In this document: positions 42,166 through 50,613 of the stretch, piece after piece
Numbering within the stretch: the first letter of the stretch is position 1
Layout of the letters: every line of letters begins with the position of its first letter
Source of the DNA: an uncultured Roseburia sp.
Lineage (GTDB): Bacteria > Bacillota > Clostridia > Lachnospirales > Lachnospiraceae
Reading direction: 5' to 3'
Assembly (NCBI GenBank): GCA_945787015.1
Contig: CALZGM010000019.1
Span: 1 to 64,000, forward strand
DNA length: 64,000 nucleotides
Notes under the pieces: model-generated
What the model was told of the DNA's origin: nothing
Seen by the model: only the letters and a program-made list of their open reading frames with translations
Databases searched by the model: none
Translations under genes and position numbers: made by a program

Positions 42166-42912
42166 ATGCCTATTTCAGAGTTGATTAAACCGGGTGACAA
42201 AGTCGATTTACAATTAGTCCAGCAAATAGAAAGTGCTGAAAAAACAGGAACAACGGCAAGCATTTATAAAAGTCAGGTGCTAGATAAAAGGAGCAATGGT
42301 AATTATATTATTTCCATGCCAATTGAGAACGGGCGTCTGATTTTGCTTCCGATAGGAGTTCGATATGAACTGACCTTTTACTGTGGAGGAAGCATGTACA
42401 GATGCGTTGGACAGATTGTAGAGCGTTATAAAAAGGACAATCTCTATATGCTGGAAGTTGAACTAAAGACACAGTTAGAGAGATATCAAAGGCGTGAATA
42501 TTACCGCTATAATTGTACATTGGATGTAGATTTTTTTGTTTTGAATGAGGAACACAAAACGATGGAATCTACAGAAGTGATCATGCAGGATTTACTGAAT
42601 ACGGATTTTACTGAAAATCGTTGTAAAGGTGTAGCAGTTGATTTGAGCGGTGGTGGAATGAAGTTTCGCTCTGAGGTACAATTAAAGCCGAGAGATCAGA
42701 TTTTGATTATGCTTCGTCTGATTAATGCCAGAATGGATAAACAGTACCAAATAGTAGGAGAGGTGATTGCCTGTACCGAAGTACGAACTGAAAAAATTCG
42801 TTTGTATGAAAGCAGGGTGCAGTTTTCAATTAAAGACAATAAAATCCGCGAAGAAATTATCCGCTATATCTTTGAAGAAGAACGAAGAAATCGTCAGAAA
42901 GTGAATGGTTAG
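42166..42912 (+). CDS. PilZ domain protein, YcgR-type c-di-GMP receptor
   Basis: The 248-residue protein has an N-terminal YcgR-like domain and a C-terminal PilZ domain. The c-di-GMP-binding residues are seen as QRREYYR (about residues 108-114) and DLSGGGMKF. In Bacillus and enterics such proteins brake the motor when c-di-GMP is high. I chose the ATG at 42166; the frame also opens with a GTG at 42151. It sits between flhG and cheB, so its output is tied to motility genes. Confidence 0.88.
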   Translation: MPISELIKPGDKVDLQLVQQIESAEKTGTTASIYKSQVLDKRSNGNYIISMPIENGRLILLPIGVRYELTFYCGGSMYRCVGQIVERYKKDNLYMLEVELKTQLERYQRREYYRYNCTLDVDFFVLNEEHKTMESTEVIMQDLLNTDFTENRCKGVAVDLSGGGMKFRSEVQLKPRDQILIMLRLINARMDKQYQIVGEVIACTEVRTEKIRLYESRVQFSIKDNKIREEIIRYIFEEERRNRQKVNG

Positions 42913-42916
42913 GCAT

Positions 42917-43996
42917 ATGAAGAAAAATATTTTAGTAGTCGATGACTCTGCACTCATGAGAAGAGTTATCTGTGATATAATCAATACAGACAGTACATTT
43001 CAGGCAACGGATGTTTGTCGGGACGGGCTTGAGGCATATGAAAAATTAAAGACAACAAAGTATGATGGGGTTGTTCTTGATATTAATATGCCACGCATGA
43101 ATGGACTAGAACTTCTAGAGCGACTTCAGAAAGAAAAGATTAAAGCAACGGTTATCATGGTAAGTACAATGACAACCAAGGACGCTGAAGTAACCATTCT
43201 TGCAATGGAGCTTGGAGCAATTGATTTTGTTACAAAACCGGATAATGTTATTGAAGCAAAAGGCGAGAATTTTAAAAAGAGACTGTTAGAGGTTTTAGGA
43301 GCTGTATTAAAGACAGAACAGATCAAGCGTACGACATTTACATCGCGTGAATCTGTGACAAGACAAACGGCTGCTATTCGACCAAATACAAGACCTGCAG
43401 TAAATAACATAAAAGGACATAATAAAATTGTTGCTCTTGCCTGCTCAACAGGCGGGCCTAAAGCATTACAAAGCGTTATTCCATTACTGCCTAAGAATCT
43501 GGATGCACCTGTGGTTCTGGTACAGCATATGCCGGCAGGCTTTACAAAGTCCATGGCTGACCGCTTAAATGAAACAAGTGCTATCACAGTAAAAGAAGCA
43601 GAAAATGGTGACGTATTGAAGAAAGGCACCGTATATGTTGCTCCGGGTGGAAAGCATATGGAAGTAAAAAAGACTGCAGAAGGGCATGTAATTGCATTAA
43701 ATGATATGCCGGCAATCGGTGGTTTAAGACCATGTGCAAACATCACTTATGATTCTTTAAAAAACAGCGGATATGACCAGGTTGTATGTGTGGTTTTAAC
43801 CGGAATGGGAGCAGATGGAACAAATGGCATCCTTTCACTAGAGAAAGCAAAACCTGTGTATGTAATTTCGCAGAATGCTGAGACATGTGTCGTATATGGT
43901 ATGCCTAAAGCGATTGCTGAAACAGGAATTGTAAATGAAGTTGTCCCGCTTGATCAAGTTGCTGCAACAATCACAAAGAATGTGGGGGTACAATAA
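42917..43996 (+). CDS. cheB: Chemotaxis protein-glutamate methylesterase CheB
   Basis: The 359-residue enzyme removes methyl groups from, and deamidates, chemoreceptors. The N-terminal receiver has Asp55 as phosphorylation site (VVLDINMPRMNG). The C-terminal catalytic domain has the triad stretches LACSTGGPKAL, VLVQHMPAGFT and VLTGMGADGTNG. I used the ATG at 42917; a further ATG at 42905 would overlap the pilZ gene by eight bases. The matching methyltransferase gene, cheR, is not in this window. Confidence 0.95.
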   Translation: MKKNILVVDDSALMRRVICDIINTDSTFQATDVCRDGLEAYEKLKTTKYDGVVLDINMPRMNGLELLERLQKEKIKATVIMVSTMTTKDAEVTILAMELGAIDFVTKPDNVIEAKGENFKKRLLEVLGAVLKTEQIKRTTFTSRESVTRQTAAIRPNTRPAVNNIKGHNKIVALACSTGGPKALQSVIPLLPKNLDAPVVLVQHMPAGFTKSMADRLNETSAITVKEAENGDVLKKGTVYVAPGGKHMEVKKTAEGHVIALNDMPAIGGLRPCANITYDSLKNSGYDQVVCVVLTGMGADGTNGILSLEKAKPVYVISQNAETCVVYGMPKAIAETGIVNEVVPLDQVAATITKNVGVQ

Positions 43997-43998
43997 TT

Positions 43999-46095
43999 AT
44001 GGATGTAAGCCAATATCTCGAAATTTTTATTGATGAAACCAATGAACATGTGCAGACATTAAGTGATTGTATCATGGTTTTAGAAAAGGAACCGGATAAC
44101 AAAGATACAATTAATGAGGTATTCCGTGCAGCGCATTCCTTAAAAGGAATGGCAGGTACGATGGGATTCAAGCGCATGCAGCGTCTTACACACGACATGG
44201 AGAATGTTTTCCAGGAGGTTCGTAGTGATAAGATAAAAGTGAATAGCGCAATGATTGACCTTTTATTTAAATGTTTGGATGCAATCGATGGCTATTTAAA
44301 TAATGTGAAGGCAAGTTCTGATGAAGGAACAGAAGACAATGAGCATATTATAAAAGAATTAAATGATTTTATTGCAGCTGCGAACGGAACTGTTCAAACG
44401 GAAGAAAAGCCTGTAACACCAGTAGAAGAAAAAACAGAAAATGCTTCCGGTGATGCAGATTATCTTCAAATTGAATTGAATGATTCTGAGAAAGATGCTG
44501 TAAAAGCTGCAGAAGAAGCAGGACAGAAGGTATATGGCATTACAGTAAATATTCAAAAGGACTGTCTCTTAAAAGCGGCAAGAGCATTCCTTGTATTTAA
44601 GGCAGTGGAAGAGTTCGGTAATATTATTGTCTATCGTCCAAGCTCTCAGGATATTGAAGACGAGAAATTTGACCTTACTTTTAGTTTTTATTTAGTAACT
44701 GAAGAAGAGGATTTTGATAAAATCAGTCATGCGGCTGGTACTGTTTCGGAAATTGAATCGGTGGTAGGTAGTTTGGTAAGTTATGCAGATATTGCAGGTG
44801 CTGAAAAGAAAGAAGAAGTACCTGTAGAAACAGTTTCAAAAACAGAAGAAATAACAAAGACAATCCAAACTGCTCCTGCAGCACCGGCACAGGCGGCAAC
44901 ACCTGCTGCAAAGAAGCAGGCTGCGGCAAAACCGGTAACAGGAAGAACGGTTCGTGTTGATATTGAAAAACTGGATGCGTTAATGAATCAGGTCTCTGAG
45001 CTTATTATTGCAAAGAACAGTTTAGTGTCCATTAGCTCTTCGGAAGCAGGTGCTTTCCAGAATCAGACTTTTAATGAACAGATTGAATATCTGGAGCGTA
45101 TTACAACAAATTTACATGAATCTGTTATGAAGGTTCGAATGGTGCCAATTGAAAGTACTGTTAATAAGTTCCCTCGTATGATTCGTGATCTTGCCAGAAA
45201 ACTGAATAAGAAGATGGAATTATATATGACTGGTGAGGAGACAGAGTTGGATCGTACGGTAGTAGACCAGATTGGTGATCCGTTACAGCACTTATTAAGA
45301 AACTCTGCAGATCACGGGCTTGAGTCAAATGAAGTTCGTATTCAGCGTGGCAAACCGGAAGTAGGAAGTATCTTCTTAAACGCATACCAGGAAGGAAACA
45401 ACGTTATCATTAAAGTTGGCGATGATGGTAATGGTATTGATGTTGAAGCAGTTAAAAACAAGGCTATTGAACGTGGAACAATTACTCCGGAACAGGCAGA
45501 ATCAATGTCTCAAAAGGAGATTATTAATCTATTATTCCTTCCGAGCTTCTCAATGGCAAAGCAGATTAGTGATATTTCCGGCCGAGGAGTTGGCTTAGAC
45601 GTTGTTAAATCTAATATTGAACAACTCGGTGGTGATGTTGAGGTTCAGACTGTTTTAGGAGAAGGTACGACATTTACTGTCAGACTTCCGTTAACACTTG
45701 CAATTATTCAGGCATTGATGGTTGAAATCAGAGATGAAAAATATGCAATTGCATTAGGTTCTATCTCTAATATTGAAAGCATCCCGGTTAATGAAATTAA
45801 GTATGTGGAAGCAAAAGAAGTCATACATCTTCGTGGGAATGTAATACCAATTATTCGCTTGGACAAGATTCTTGATATAGATGATGGACAAAAAGACCCG
45901 GAGAATCTTACCGTAGTTATTGTCAAAAAGGGCGACAGTCTTGCCGGTCTTGTGGTAGATAACTTAATGGGACAGCAGGAAATCGTTATTAAGTCACTTG
46001 GTAAGTATATCGATAACAACAAGATTATTAGTGGCGCAACAATCCTTGGTGATGGTGAAGTGGCATTAATTCTGGATGTTAACACATTAATCTAA
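43999..46095 (+). CDS. cheA: Chemotaxis sensor histidine kinase CheA
   Basis: The 698-residue kinase receives receptor signals through CheW. The P1 domain carries the phosphorylated His46 (AAHSLKGMAGTMGF). A P2-type region and an Ala/Pro-rich linker follow (residues about 285-315). P3 dimerisation, the P4 kinase domain with HLLRNSADHGLE, GDDGNGID and SGRGVGLDVVKSNI, and the C-terminal CheW-like P5 domain are all visible. It begins two bases after cheB and ends within the next start (TAATG). Confidence 0.97.
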   Translation: MDVSQYLEIFIDETNEHVQTLSDCIMVLEKEPDNKDTINEVFRAAHSLKGMAGTMGFKRMQRLTHDMENVFQEVRSDKIKVNSAMIDLLFKCLDAIDGYLNNVKASSDEGTEDNEHIIKELNDFIAAANGTVQTEEKPVTPVEEKTENASGDADYLQIELNDSEKDAVKAAEEAGQKVYGITVNIQKDCLLKAARAFLVFKAVEEFGNIIVYRPSSQDIEDEKFDLTFSFYLVTEEEDFDKISHAAGTVSEIESVVGSLVSYADIAGAEKKEEVPVETVSKTEEITKTIQTAPAAPAQAATPAAKKQAAAKPVTGRTVRVDIEKLDALMNQVSELIIAKNSLVSISSSEAGAFQNQTFNEQIEYLERITTNLHESVMKVRMVPIESTVNKFPRMIRDLARKLNKKMELYMTGEETELDRTVVDQIGDPLQHLLRNSADHGLESNEVRIQRGKPEVGSIFLNAYQEGNNVIIKVGDDGNGIDVEAVKNKAIERGTITPEQAESMSQKEIINLLFLPSFSMAKQISDISGRGVGLDVVKSNIEQLGGDVEVQTVLGEGTTFTVRLPLTLAIIQALMVEIRDEKYAIALGSISNIESIPVNEIKYVEAKEVIHLRGNVIPIIRLDKILDIDDGQKDPENLTVVIVKKGDSLAGLVVDNLMGQQEIVIKSLGKYIDNNKIISGATILGDGEVALILDVNTLI

Positions 46096-46109
46096 TGGGG
46101 GTAGCAGTC

Positions 46110-46556
46110 ATGGCAGATTTAGATATTATGGAAAACGATAGCAAACAGTATATCGTAGTTAAAATCGGTAATGAGCAGTATGGAATCGATATCAGCTATA
46201 TTGACACGATAGTACGTATGCAGAAAATAACAAGAGTTCCAAAGGCGCAAAGACATTTTAAGGGAGTCATTAATCTACGTGGTGAGATTGTTCCGGTTAT
46301 GAGTATTCGCCTTAAAATGAAATTAGAAGATGATGAATTTACCAATACGAGCAGAATCATTATCTTAAAACTTGAAGAAAAAGGCATGCTTGGGGTGATT
46401 GTTGATGAAGTCAAGGAAGTGGTTACTTTAAGCAGTAATGAAGTTGAGAAGTCAAGTGGCAAAGGAAGCTTTATAAACGGCGTAGGAAAGCACGGCGAAG
46501 AATTGATTTCATTATTCGATATTAACGCTATCGTAGAGGAAAAAGAAAACGCATAA
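46110..46556 (+). CDS. cheW: Chemotaxis coupling protein CheW
   Basis: The 148-residue protein joins receptors to CheA. The two SH3-like beta barrels show YIVVKIGNEQYGIDISYID near residue 13, then VPKAQRHFKGVINLRGEIVPV, cited here by its key GVINLRG core. I chose the ATG at 46110, preceded by GGGGG; an in-frame ATG at 46095 overlaps the cheA stop and adds five residues. A hairpin lies between it and cheC. Confidence 0.95.
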   Translation: MADLDIMENDSKQYIVVKIGNEQYGIDISYIDTIVRMQKITRVPKAQRHFKGVINLRGEIVPVMSIRLKMKLEDDEFTNTSRIIILKLEEKGMLGVIVDEVKEVVTLSSNEVEKSSGKGSFINGVGKHGEELISLFDINAIVEEKENA

Positions 46557-46571
46557 ATTACACGGATGTAT

Positions 46572-46606
46572 AACATAGTGAGGCCAAGAATTGGTCTCAC
46601 TATGTT
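46572..46606 (+). other. Long hairpin between cheW and cheC
   Basis: AACATAGTGAGGCCAA at 46572-46587 pairs with TTGGTCTCACTATGTT at 46591-46606 around a three-base loop: 16 pairs with one G-T wobble. The T run that follows is short (TTT), so it may be a weak terminator or an mRNA-processing or stabilising hairpin inside the operon. Confidence 0.6.
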
Positions 46607-46632
46607 TGCTTACAAAAAGGAAGGTATTTATC

Positions 46633-47253
46633 ATGGGGAAATTCTCTCTTGAAGAAGTAAATAATATGTATATGGATGTACTAAAGGAGATTGGTAATAT
46701 TGGCGCAGGAAATGCAACAACTGCCATTGCCAAAATGGTTGGCGCACGCATTGATATGAGTGTGCCGAGTGTAAAGCTGTTAGAAGTGTCAGAGCTTGGA
46801 ACGGCAGTAGGAAATGAAGACGATACAATCATTGGTATTTTTCTTGAAGTTGAGAATGACATATCAGGAAGCATGATGTTTTTGCTTGATATTGAATCGG
46901 GACATTATTTGGTAAATACTTTGATGGGCAGAGATTTATCTTATAAAGAAGAATTTGATGAAATGGATTTATCAGCATTAAAAGAGGTCGGTAATATTAT
47001 TGCTGCATCTTATTTGACGGCGTTATCCAGTCTTACCAATTTGCGCATTGCACCATCCGTACCATATATAGCAGTTGATATGGCGGCTGCAATTTTAAGT
47101 GTTCCGGCGATTCAGTTTGGTATGATGGGAGATAAGGCATTGTTAATTCAAACAGAAATTAATGCAGATGTTGCAATTAACGGATATTTTATTTTGATGC
47201 CGGAACAGGATTCTTACGATAAGATATTAACGTCGCTTGGTATTCAGATTTAA
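46633..47253 (+). CDS. cheC: CheY-P phosphatase CheC
   Basis: The 206-residue protein has both CheC active-site helices: DVLKEIGNIGAGNA (about residues 14-27) and SALKEVGNIIAASY, each with the D/S-x3-E-x2-N pattern. CheC dephosphorylates CheY-P and also binds CheD to adjust receptors. I chose the ATG at 46633 after AAAAAGGAAGG; the frame opens at 46591 inside the hairpin but without a ribosome site. It is followed by cheD after 11 bases, its known partner. Confidence 0.94.
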   Translation: MGKFSLEEVNNMYMDVLKEIGNIGAGNATTAIAKMVGARIDMSVPSVKLLEVSELGTAVGNEDDTIIGIFLEVENDISGSMMFLLDIESGHYLVNTLMGRDLSYKEEFDEMDLSALKEVGNIIAASYLTALSSLTNLRIAPSVPYIAVDMAAAILSVPAIQFGMMGDKALLIQTEINADVAINGYFILMPEQDSYDKILTSLGIQI

Positions 47254-47264
47254 GGAGAACATAT

Positions 47265-47750
47265 ATGGGAAATGTTATCAAAGTAGGCATGGCTGATTTG
47301 AATACCTGTAAATCGCCGGATGTTATTACTACCTTAGGTCTTGGCTCGTGTATTGGTTTAACGTTATATGATCCGGTTACAAAAATTGGCGGAATGGTGC
47401 ATTATATGCTGCCGGACAGTACGCAGGTGAGAAATAACGAAAATATTGCAAAATTTGCTGATACCGGAATTGAAGAATTGTTAAAACGTGTCATTGCAGC
47501 CGGTGCAAACAAAACCCGTCTTGTCGCGAAAATTGCCGGAGGGGCAAAGATGTTTGAAACTACAGGTGTTTCAAGTATTGGAAATATTGGTGCCAGAAAC
47601 GCAGAAGCAGCAAAACAGATTTTAAAACAAAAGGGAATTCGATTAGTGGCTGAAGATACCGGTTTAAATTATGGACGAACCGTGGAACTTCATTGTGAGA
47701 CAGGAGAATTTCACATCAAGTCTGTTGGTAAGCCTGTAAAAGTGATTTGA
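47265..47750 (+). CDS. cheD: Chemoreceptor glutamine deamidase CheD
   Basis: The 161-residue enzyme deamidates glutamines on chemoreceptors and stimulates CheC. The catalytic cysteine is in LGLGSCIGLTLYDP (about residue 27), the histidine in GGMVHYMLPDS, and the C-terminal KSVGKPVKVI strand is typical. The ribosome binding site is AAGGAG. CheC and CheD are adjacent, as expected for a regulated pair. It is followed by a small membrane protein gene. Confidence 0.95.
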   Translation: MGNVIKVGMADLNTCKSPDVITTLGLGSCIGLTLYDPVTKIGGMVHYMLPDSTQVRNNENIAKFADTGIEELLKRVIAAGANKTRLVAKIAGGAKMFETTGVSSIGNIGARNAEAAKQILKQKGIRLVAEDTGLNYGRTVELHCETGEFHIKSVGKPVKVI

Positions 47751-47770
47751 GAAAAGGAATTGGGGCAACG

Positions 47771-48040
47771 ATGAAAACAAAATCAATACCTGCAATTATC
47801 ATGCTGATTGGCGGAGCAACTGCATGTATATTAGGATTAGCAAATCAATATGGAACGTCACACTTTCTAAAAATGCTTTTAGTTGTACTGGTTGTTTTTT
47901 ACATATTGGGGTGTATCGTAAAAATAATTCTGGATAAAGCCTTTGCATTATCTGACGAAGGAAATAATGATGGAAAAGAACAGTCAGAAGAAGTGAAAGA
48001 AAATATAGAATCGGAAAGCGATACACAAAATGATGAATAA
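47771..48040 (+). CDS. Small membrane protein of the che operon, unknown function
   Basis: The 89-residue protein has two hydrophobic segments (about residues 7-22 and 34-55) and an acidic, Glu/Ser/Asn-rich C-terminal tail. I do not recognise a family. I chose the ATG at 47771, after GGGGC-type and GAAAAGGAATTGGGG context; a TTG at 47747 would overlap cheD by four bases. It lies between cheD and sigD, where Bacillus has no such gene, so a role in motility is suggested only by position. Confidence 0.65.
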   Translation: MKTKSIPAIIMLIGGATACILGLANQYGTSHFLKMLLVVLVVFYILGCIVKIILDKAFALSDEGNNDGKEQSEEVKENIESESDTQNDE

Positions 48041-48054
48041 ATATTGGTGGTTAT

Positions 48055-48825
48055 ATGAAAACTGTGGATAAAGAAAAGCTATGGGAAGAATACCAAAAGA
48101 ATAAAACACCGCAGCTGCGAGAGCAGATTATTTTGGCATATGCTCCGTTGGTAAAGCTAGTGGCTGGCAGACTGAGTATGTATCTGGGATATAATGTTGA
48201 ATATGAGGATTTGGTCAGCTATGGAATTTTTGGGTTGATTGACGCAATCGATAAATTTGATTTGGCGAAAGAAGTTAAATTTGAAACCTATGCCAGCCTT
48301 AGAATACGTGGAACGATATTAGACCAGATTCGAAAAATGGACTGGATTCCGCGAACGGTGCGTCAGAAGCAAAAACGCATTGATGAAGCGATTAAGCAGA
48401 TAGAAATGCGGACCGGGAAAAATGCATCAGACGAAGAACTTGCTTTAGAACTCGGAATTACAGACGAGGAATTGTTAAATTGGCAGTCACAGCTTAAGGT
48501 GACAAATGTTGTGTCATTGAACGAGTACCTTGAGCAGGGAAGTGAGCCTGTAATGGATGCACATAAAAACTCGCATTTTCAGCAGCCTGAGGACAAAGTA
48601 CAGGAAGATGAATTAAAACAGATGTTGAGTGAGGCAATGGACACATTGACAGAAAAAGAAAGTAAGGTTATTCTTTTATATTATTATGAGGAACTTACAT
48701 TAAAGGAAATTAGTAATATATTAGAAGTTTCGGAGTCACGTGTGTCTCAGCTACATACCAAAGCATTATTAAAGATGCGTAAAAAGCTTGGAAGTTATAT
48801 GGATATTCTGGTTAGTGATATTTAG
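48055..48825 (+). CDS. sigD: Flagellar/motility sigma factor SigD (FliA)
   Basis: The 256-residue sigma-28 factor transcribes late flagellar genes such as flagellin and stators. Region 2 shows YEDLVSYGIFGLIDAIDKF and RIRGTILDQIRKMDWIPR; region 4 shows LKEISNILEVSESRVSQLH near the end. The order cheD-...-sigD matches Bacillus. The anti-sigma factor gene flgM is not in this window. No SigD consensus promoter was noticed here, so its targets lie elsewhere. Confidence 0.96.
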   Translation: MKTVDKEKLWEEYQKNKTPQLREQIILAYAPLVKLVAGRLSMYLGYNVEYEDLVSYGIFGLIDAIDKFDLAKEVKFETYASLRIRGTILDQIRKMDWIPRTVRQKQKRIDEAIKQIEMRTGKNASDEELALELGITDEELLNWQSQLKVTNVVSLNEYLEQGSEPVMDAHKNSHFQQPEDKVQEDELKQMLSEAMDTLTEKESKVILLYYYEELTLKEISNILEVSESRVSQLHTKALLKMRKKLGSYMDILVSDI

Positions 48826-48842
48826 AAAGAGCAGGGAAGTCT

Positions 48843-49169
48843 ATGTCGGTTAGTCCACTTACATTAAACGGAATGCTTCAGCGGACAAATGATTTTAGCA
48901 CAATGAAGCAGAATGAGGATAATAAGCCTGTAACAGAGCAGCATATGATTACAAATCATCAGGTGAAGCAAGAACAGGAGCTGGCGCATAAGGTGGGCAT
49001 GCTGAAACAAAAAGAGAATGAAGCGTACCGTTATGATGCCAAAGAAAAAGGAAATGGTTCTTATACGGGAAAACATAAGAAAAAACAAAATCGGGAAGAA
49101 TCAGAAAAAAAAGGTGAAAAAGTTATTTTGAAGGGACAGGGTGGCAGCCACCTTGATATAAAAATATAG
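48843..49169 (+). CDS. Hypothetical Lys/Gln-rich flagellar-operon protein
   Basis: The 108-residue, hydrophilic, basic protein is rich in Lys, Gln, Glu and Asn. Its N-terminus (LTLNGMLQRTNDFSTMKQNE) has the look of short, uncharacterised proteins at this place in Clostridial flagellar operons. The middle is likely a helix and the end is a short strand (HLDIKI). No catalytic or membrane element is visible. It lies between sigD and the swrB-like gene, with a GAGCAGGG ribosome site. Confidence 0.65.
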   Translation: MSVSPLTLNGMLQRTNDFSTMKQNEDNKPVTEQHMITNHQVKQEQELAHKVGMLKQKENEAYRYDAKEKGNGSYTGKHKKKQNREESEKKGEKVILKGQGGSHLDIKI

Positions 49170-49185
49170 GGATAAAGGTGTTAGA

Positions 49186-49884
49186 ATGACAGGAATTGAA
49201 ATTTCACTTTTGGTAATTGGGTGTATTTTTATGCTTGGAAGTTTTTTTGTTTCAGAAAAGCTTTCGCCTGCTGAGATAGACCGTATTGCAGAGTTAAGTG
49301 ATGCAGAATTAAAAAGAATTATAGAAAAAGGAATGGAAAAAGCTGGAAATCAAATAGATACAGCCGTTGAGGATAAAGTAGAAGAGGCTTCTGAAAAAGT
49401 TGAGATTACCATGGAGAAAGAATCTAATCTTAAAATAATGGCAATGAAAGAGTATTCAGATACGATATTTGATGATATGAAGAAAACACATGAGGAAATC
49501 ATGTTTTTATATAGTATGTTAAATGACAAACATACAGAATTAACCTCTTTAACAGGTAATTTGCAGCGTCTGGCTGCAGACATCCGTAATCTGCAGGAAG
49601 GCATTTTGAGTAGCGCCAGTGTGCAGAAAGTACAGAAGAATGAACGGGTGGAATCGTCTATGACAGAAAAAGGTACCGTTACAGAGGCTTCAAAAACAAT
49701 GGAATACATAGAGCCGGAAGAAGAAGGTACATACTTGGAGGAAATAAGTACCTTAGAAAATCATAATGAGAGAATTCTTGCATTATATAGGGAAGGCCTT
49801 AGTAAGATTGAGATTGCGAAACAGTTAAATCTTGGTGTAGGCGAGGTGAGCCTGGTAATCGGATTATATAAAGGGGAAGAATAA
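49186..49884 (+). CDS. SwrB/YlxL-like flagellar protein (DUF6115 type)
   Basis: The 232-residue protein has one N-terminal transmembrane helix (about 3-21), a long coiled coil (about 30-140), and a C-terminal helix-turn-helix-like end, with LALYREGLSKIEIAKQLNLG near 200-219 and GEVSLVIGLYKGE. Bacillus SwrB has the same plan and place (after sigD, before rpsB) and helps activate the flagellar export machine. I call it swrB-like by architecture and position, not by clear sequence identity. Confidence 0.75.
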   Translation: MTGIEISLLVIGCIFMLGSFFVSEKLSPAEIDRIAELSDAELKRIIEKGMEKAGNQIDTAVEDKVEEASEKVEITMEKESNLKIMAMKEYSDTIFDDMKKTHEEIMFLYSMLNDKHTELTSLTGNLQRLAADIRNLQEGILSSASVQKVQKNERVESSMTEKGTVTEASKTMEYIEPEEEGTYLEEISTLENHNERILALYREGLSKIEIAKQLNLGVGEVSLVIGLYKGEE

Positions 49885-50442
49885 GTGAAACTGAAATATT
49901 ATTTGCGTGGTTTGGGAATCGGAATTATTATGACAACAATAATTCTGATGATTTCCTTTTCAGGGAAGAAACTGTCAGATGAAGAAGTAATAAAAAGAGC
50001 AGAAGAACTTGGAATGGTAATGAAGGAAGAAGAACCGCTATTTTCTTCAGAAAGCCAGTTGAAGGAACAGATAGAAACAGAAGCAGAAGAAACAGAAACA
50101 GAAGAAACAGAAACGGAAGAAACAGAGCAAACAGAAAGTGCCGAACAGACAACTGATACAGAACATGCAAATGACTCAGAAAATGAGGGCGAGAAAGAAA
50201 ATGTAAGTGATAATGAGATACAGCAGAATGGGTTCTATCACCTTATCATTCCGGCCGGAACCGTACCAAGAATCATTTGTAATGAATTAGAAGAGAATGG
50301 TGTGGTGGATAGTGCATCACAATTCAGACAATATTTAGTAGATGTTGGATATGCGACATCCATCGTGTCAGGAGAATACGATATTCCTTATGGCGCCACT
50401 TACGAAGAAATTTATCAGATTTTAAAAGCAGGTCCTAATTAA
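49885..50442 (+). CDS. MltG N-terminal (LysM-like) domain protein without a catalytic domain
   Basis: The 185-residue protein has a transmembrane helix (about 9-27), an acidic Glu/Thr repeat linker (about 60-92), and a C-terminal domain from residue 117. That domain matches the LysM-like part of the transglycosylase MltG/YceG: HLIIPAGTVPRIICNELEEN, then GVVDSASQFRQYLV, then YDIPYGATYEEIYQIL. The catalytic MltG domain, with its essential glutamate, is missing. The start is GTG at 49885, directly after the swrB-like gene. It may bind peptidoglycan near flagella, which is inference. Confidence 0.7.
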   Translation: MKLKYYLRGLGIGIIMTTIILMISFSGKKLSDEEVIKRAEELGMVMKEEEPLFSSESQLKEQIETEAEETETEETETEETEQTESAEQTTDTEHANDSENEGEKENVSDNEIQQNGFYHLIIPAGTVPRIICNELEENGVVDSASQFRQYLVDVGYATSIVSGEYDIPYGATYEEIYQILKAGPN

Positions 50443-50461
50443 AACAAAAACCTGCTTTTTT
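50424..50461 (+). terminator. Terminator of the fla/che operon
   Basis: AAAAGCAGGT at 50424-50433 pairs with ACCTGCTTTT at 50450-50459, and more T follow. The left arm lies in the last codons of the MltG-like gene, so the hairpin straddles its stop codon. Confidence 0.85.
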
Positions 50462-50472
50462 TGAGAAAATAC

Positions 50473-50501
50473 TTGCATATACGTCAATGACGTGGTATAA
50501 T
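50473..50501 (+). promoter_or_regulatory. rpsB promoter with palindrome in its spacer
   Basis: TTGCAT at 50473-50478, exactly 17 bases, and a perfect TATAAT at 50496-50501 form a strong SigA-type promoter. The spacer contains the perfect palindrome ACGTCA-A-TGACGT at 50481-50493, placed so that a bound dimer would cover both core elements. The leader of about 110 bases that follows has a GGAC/GTCC stem near 50543-50569 but no known ribosomal-protein leader motif. Confidence 0.75.
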
Positions 50502-50613
50502 CGACAAGGCTCAAATGTTATTAAGCACATATACTGACTGAAGGACCGGTGCCGTTTTGGTTGTCCGATGGATGAGGTATATGGAAGAAATTAAAACCAT
50601 GGAGGTAAAAAAA

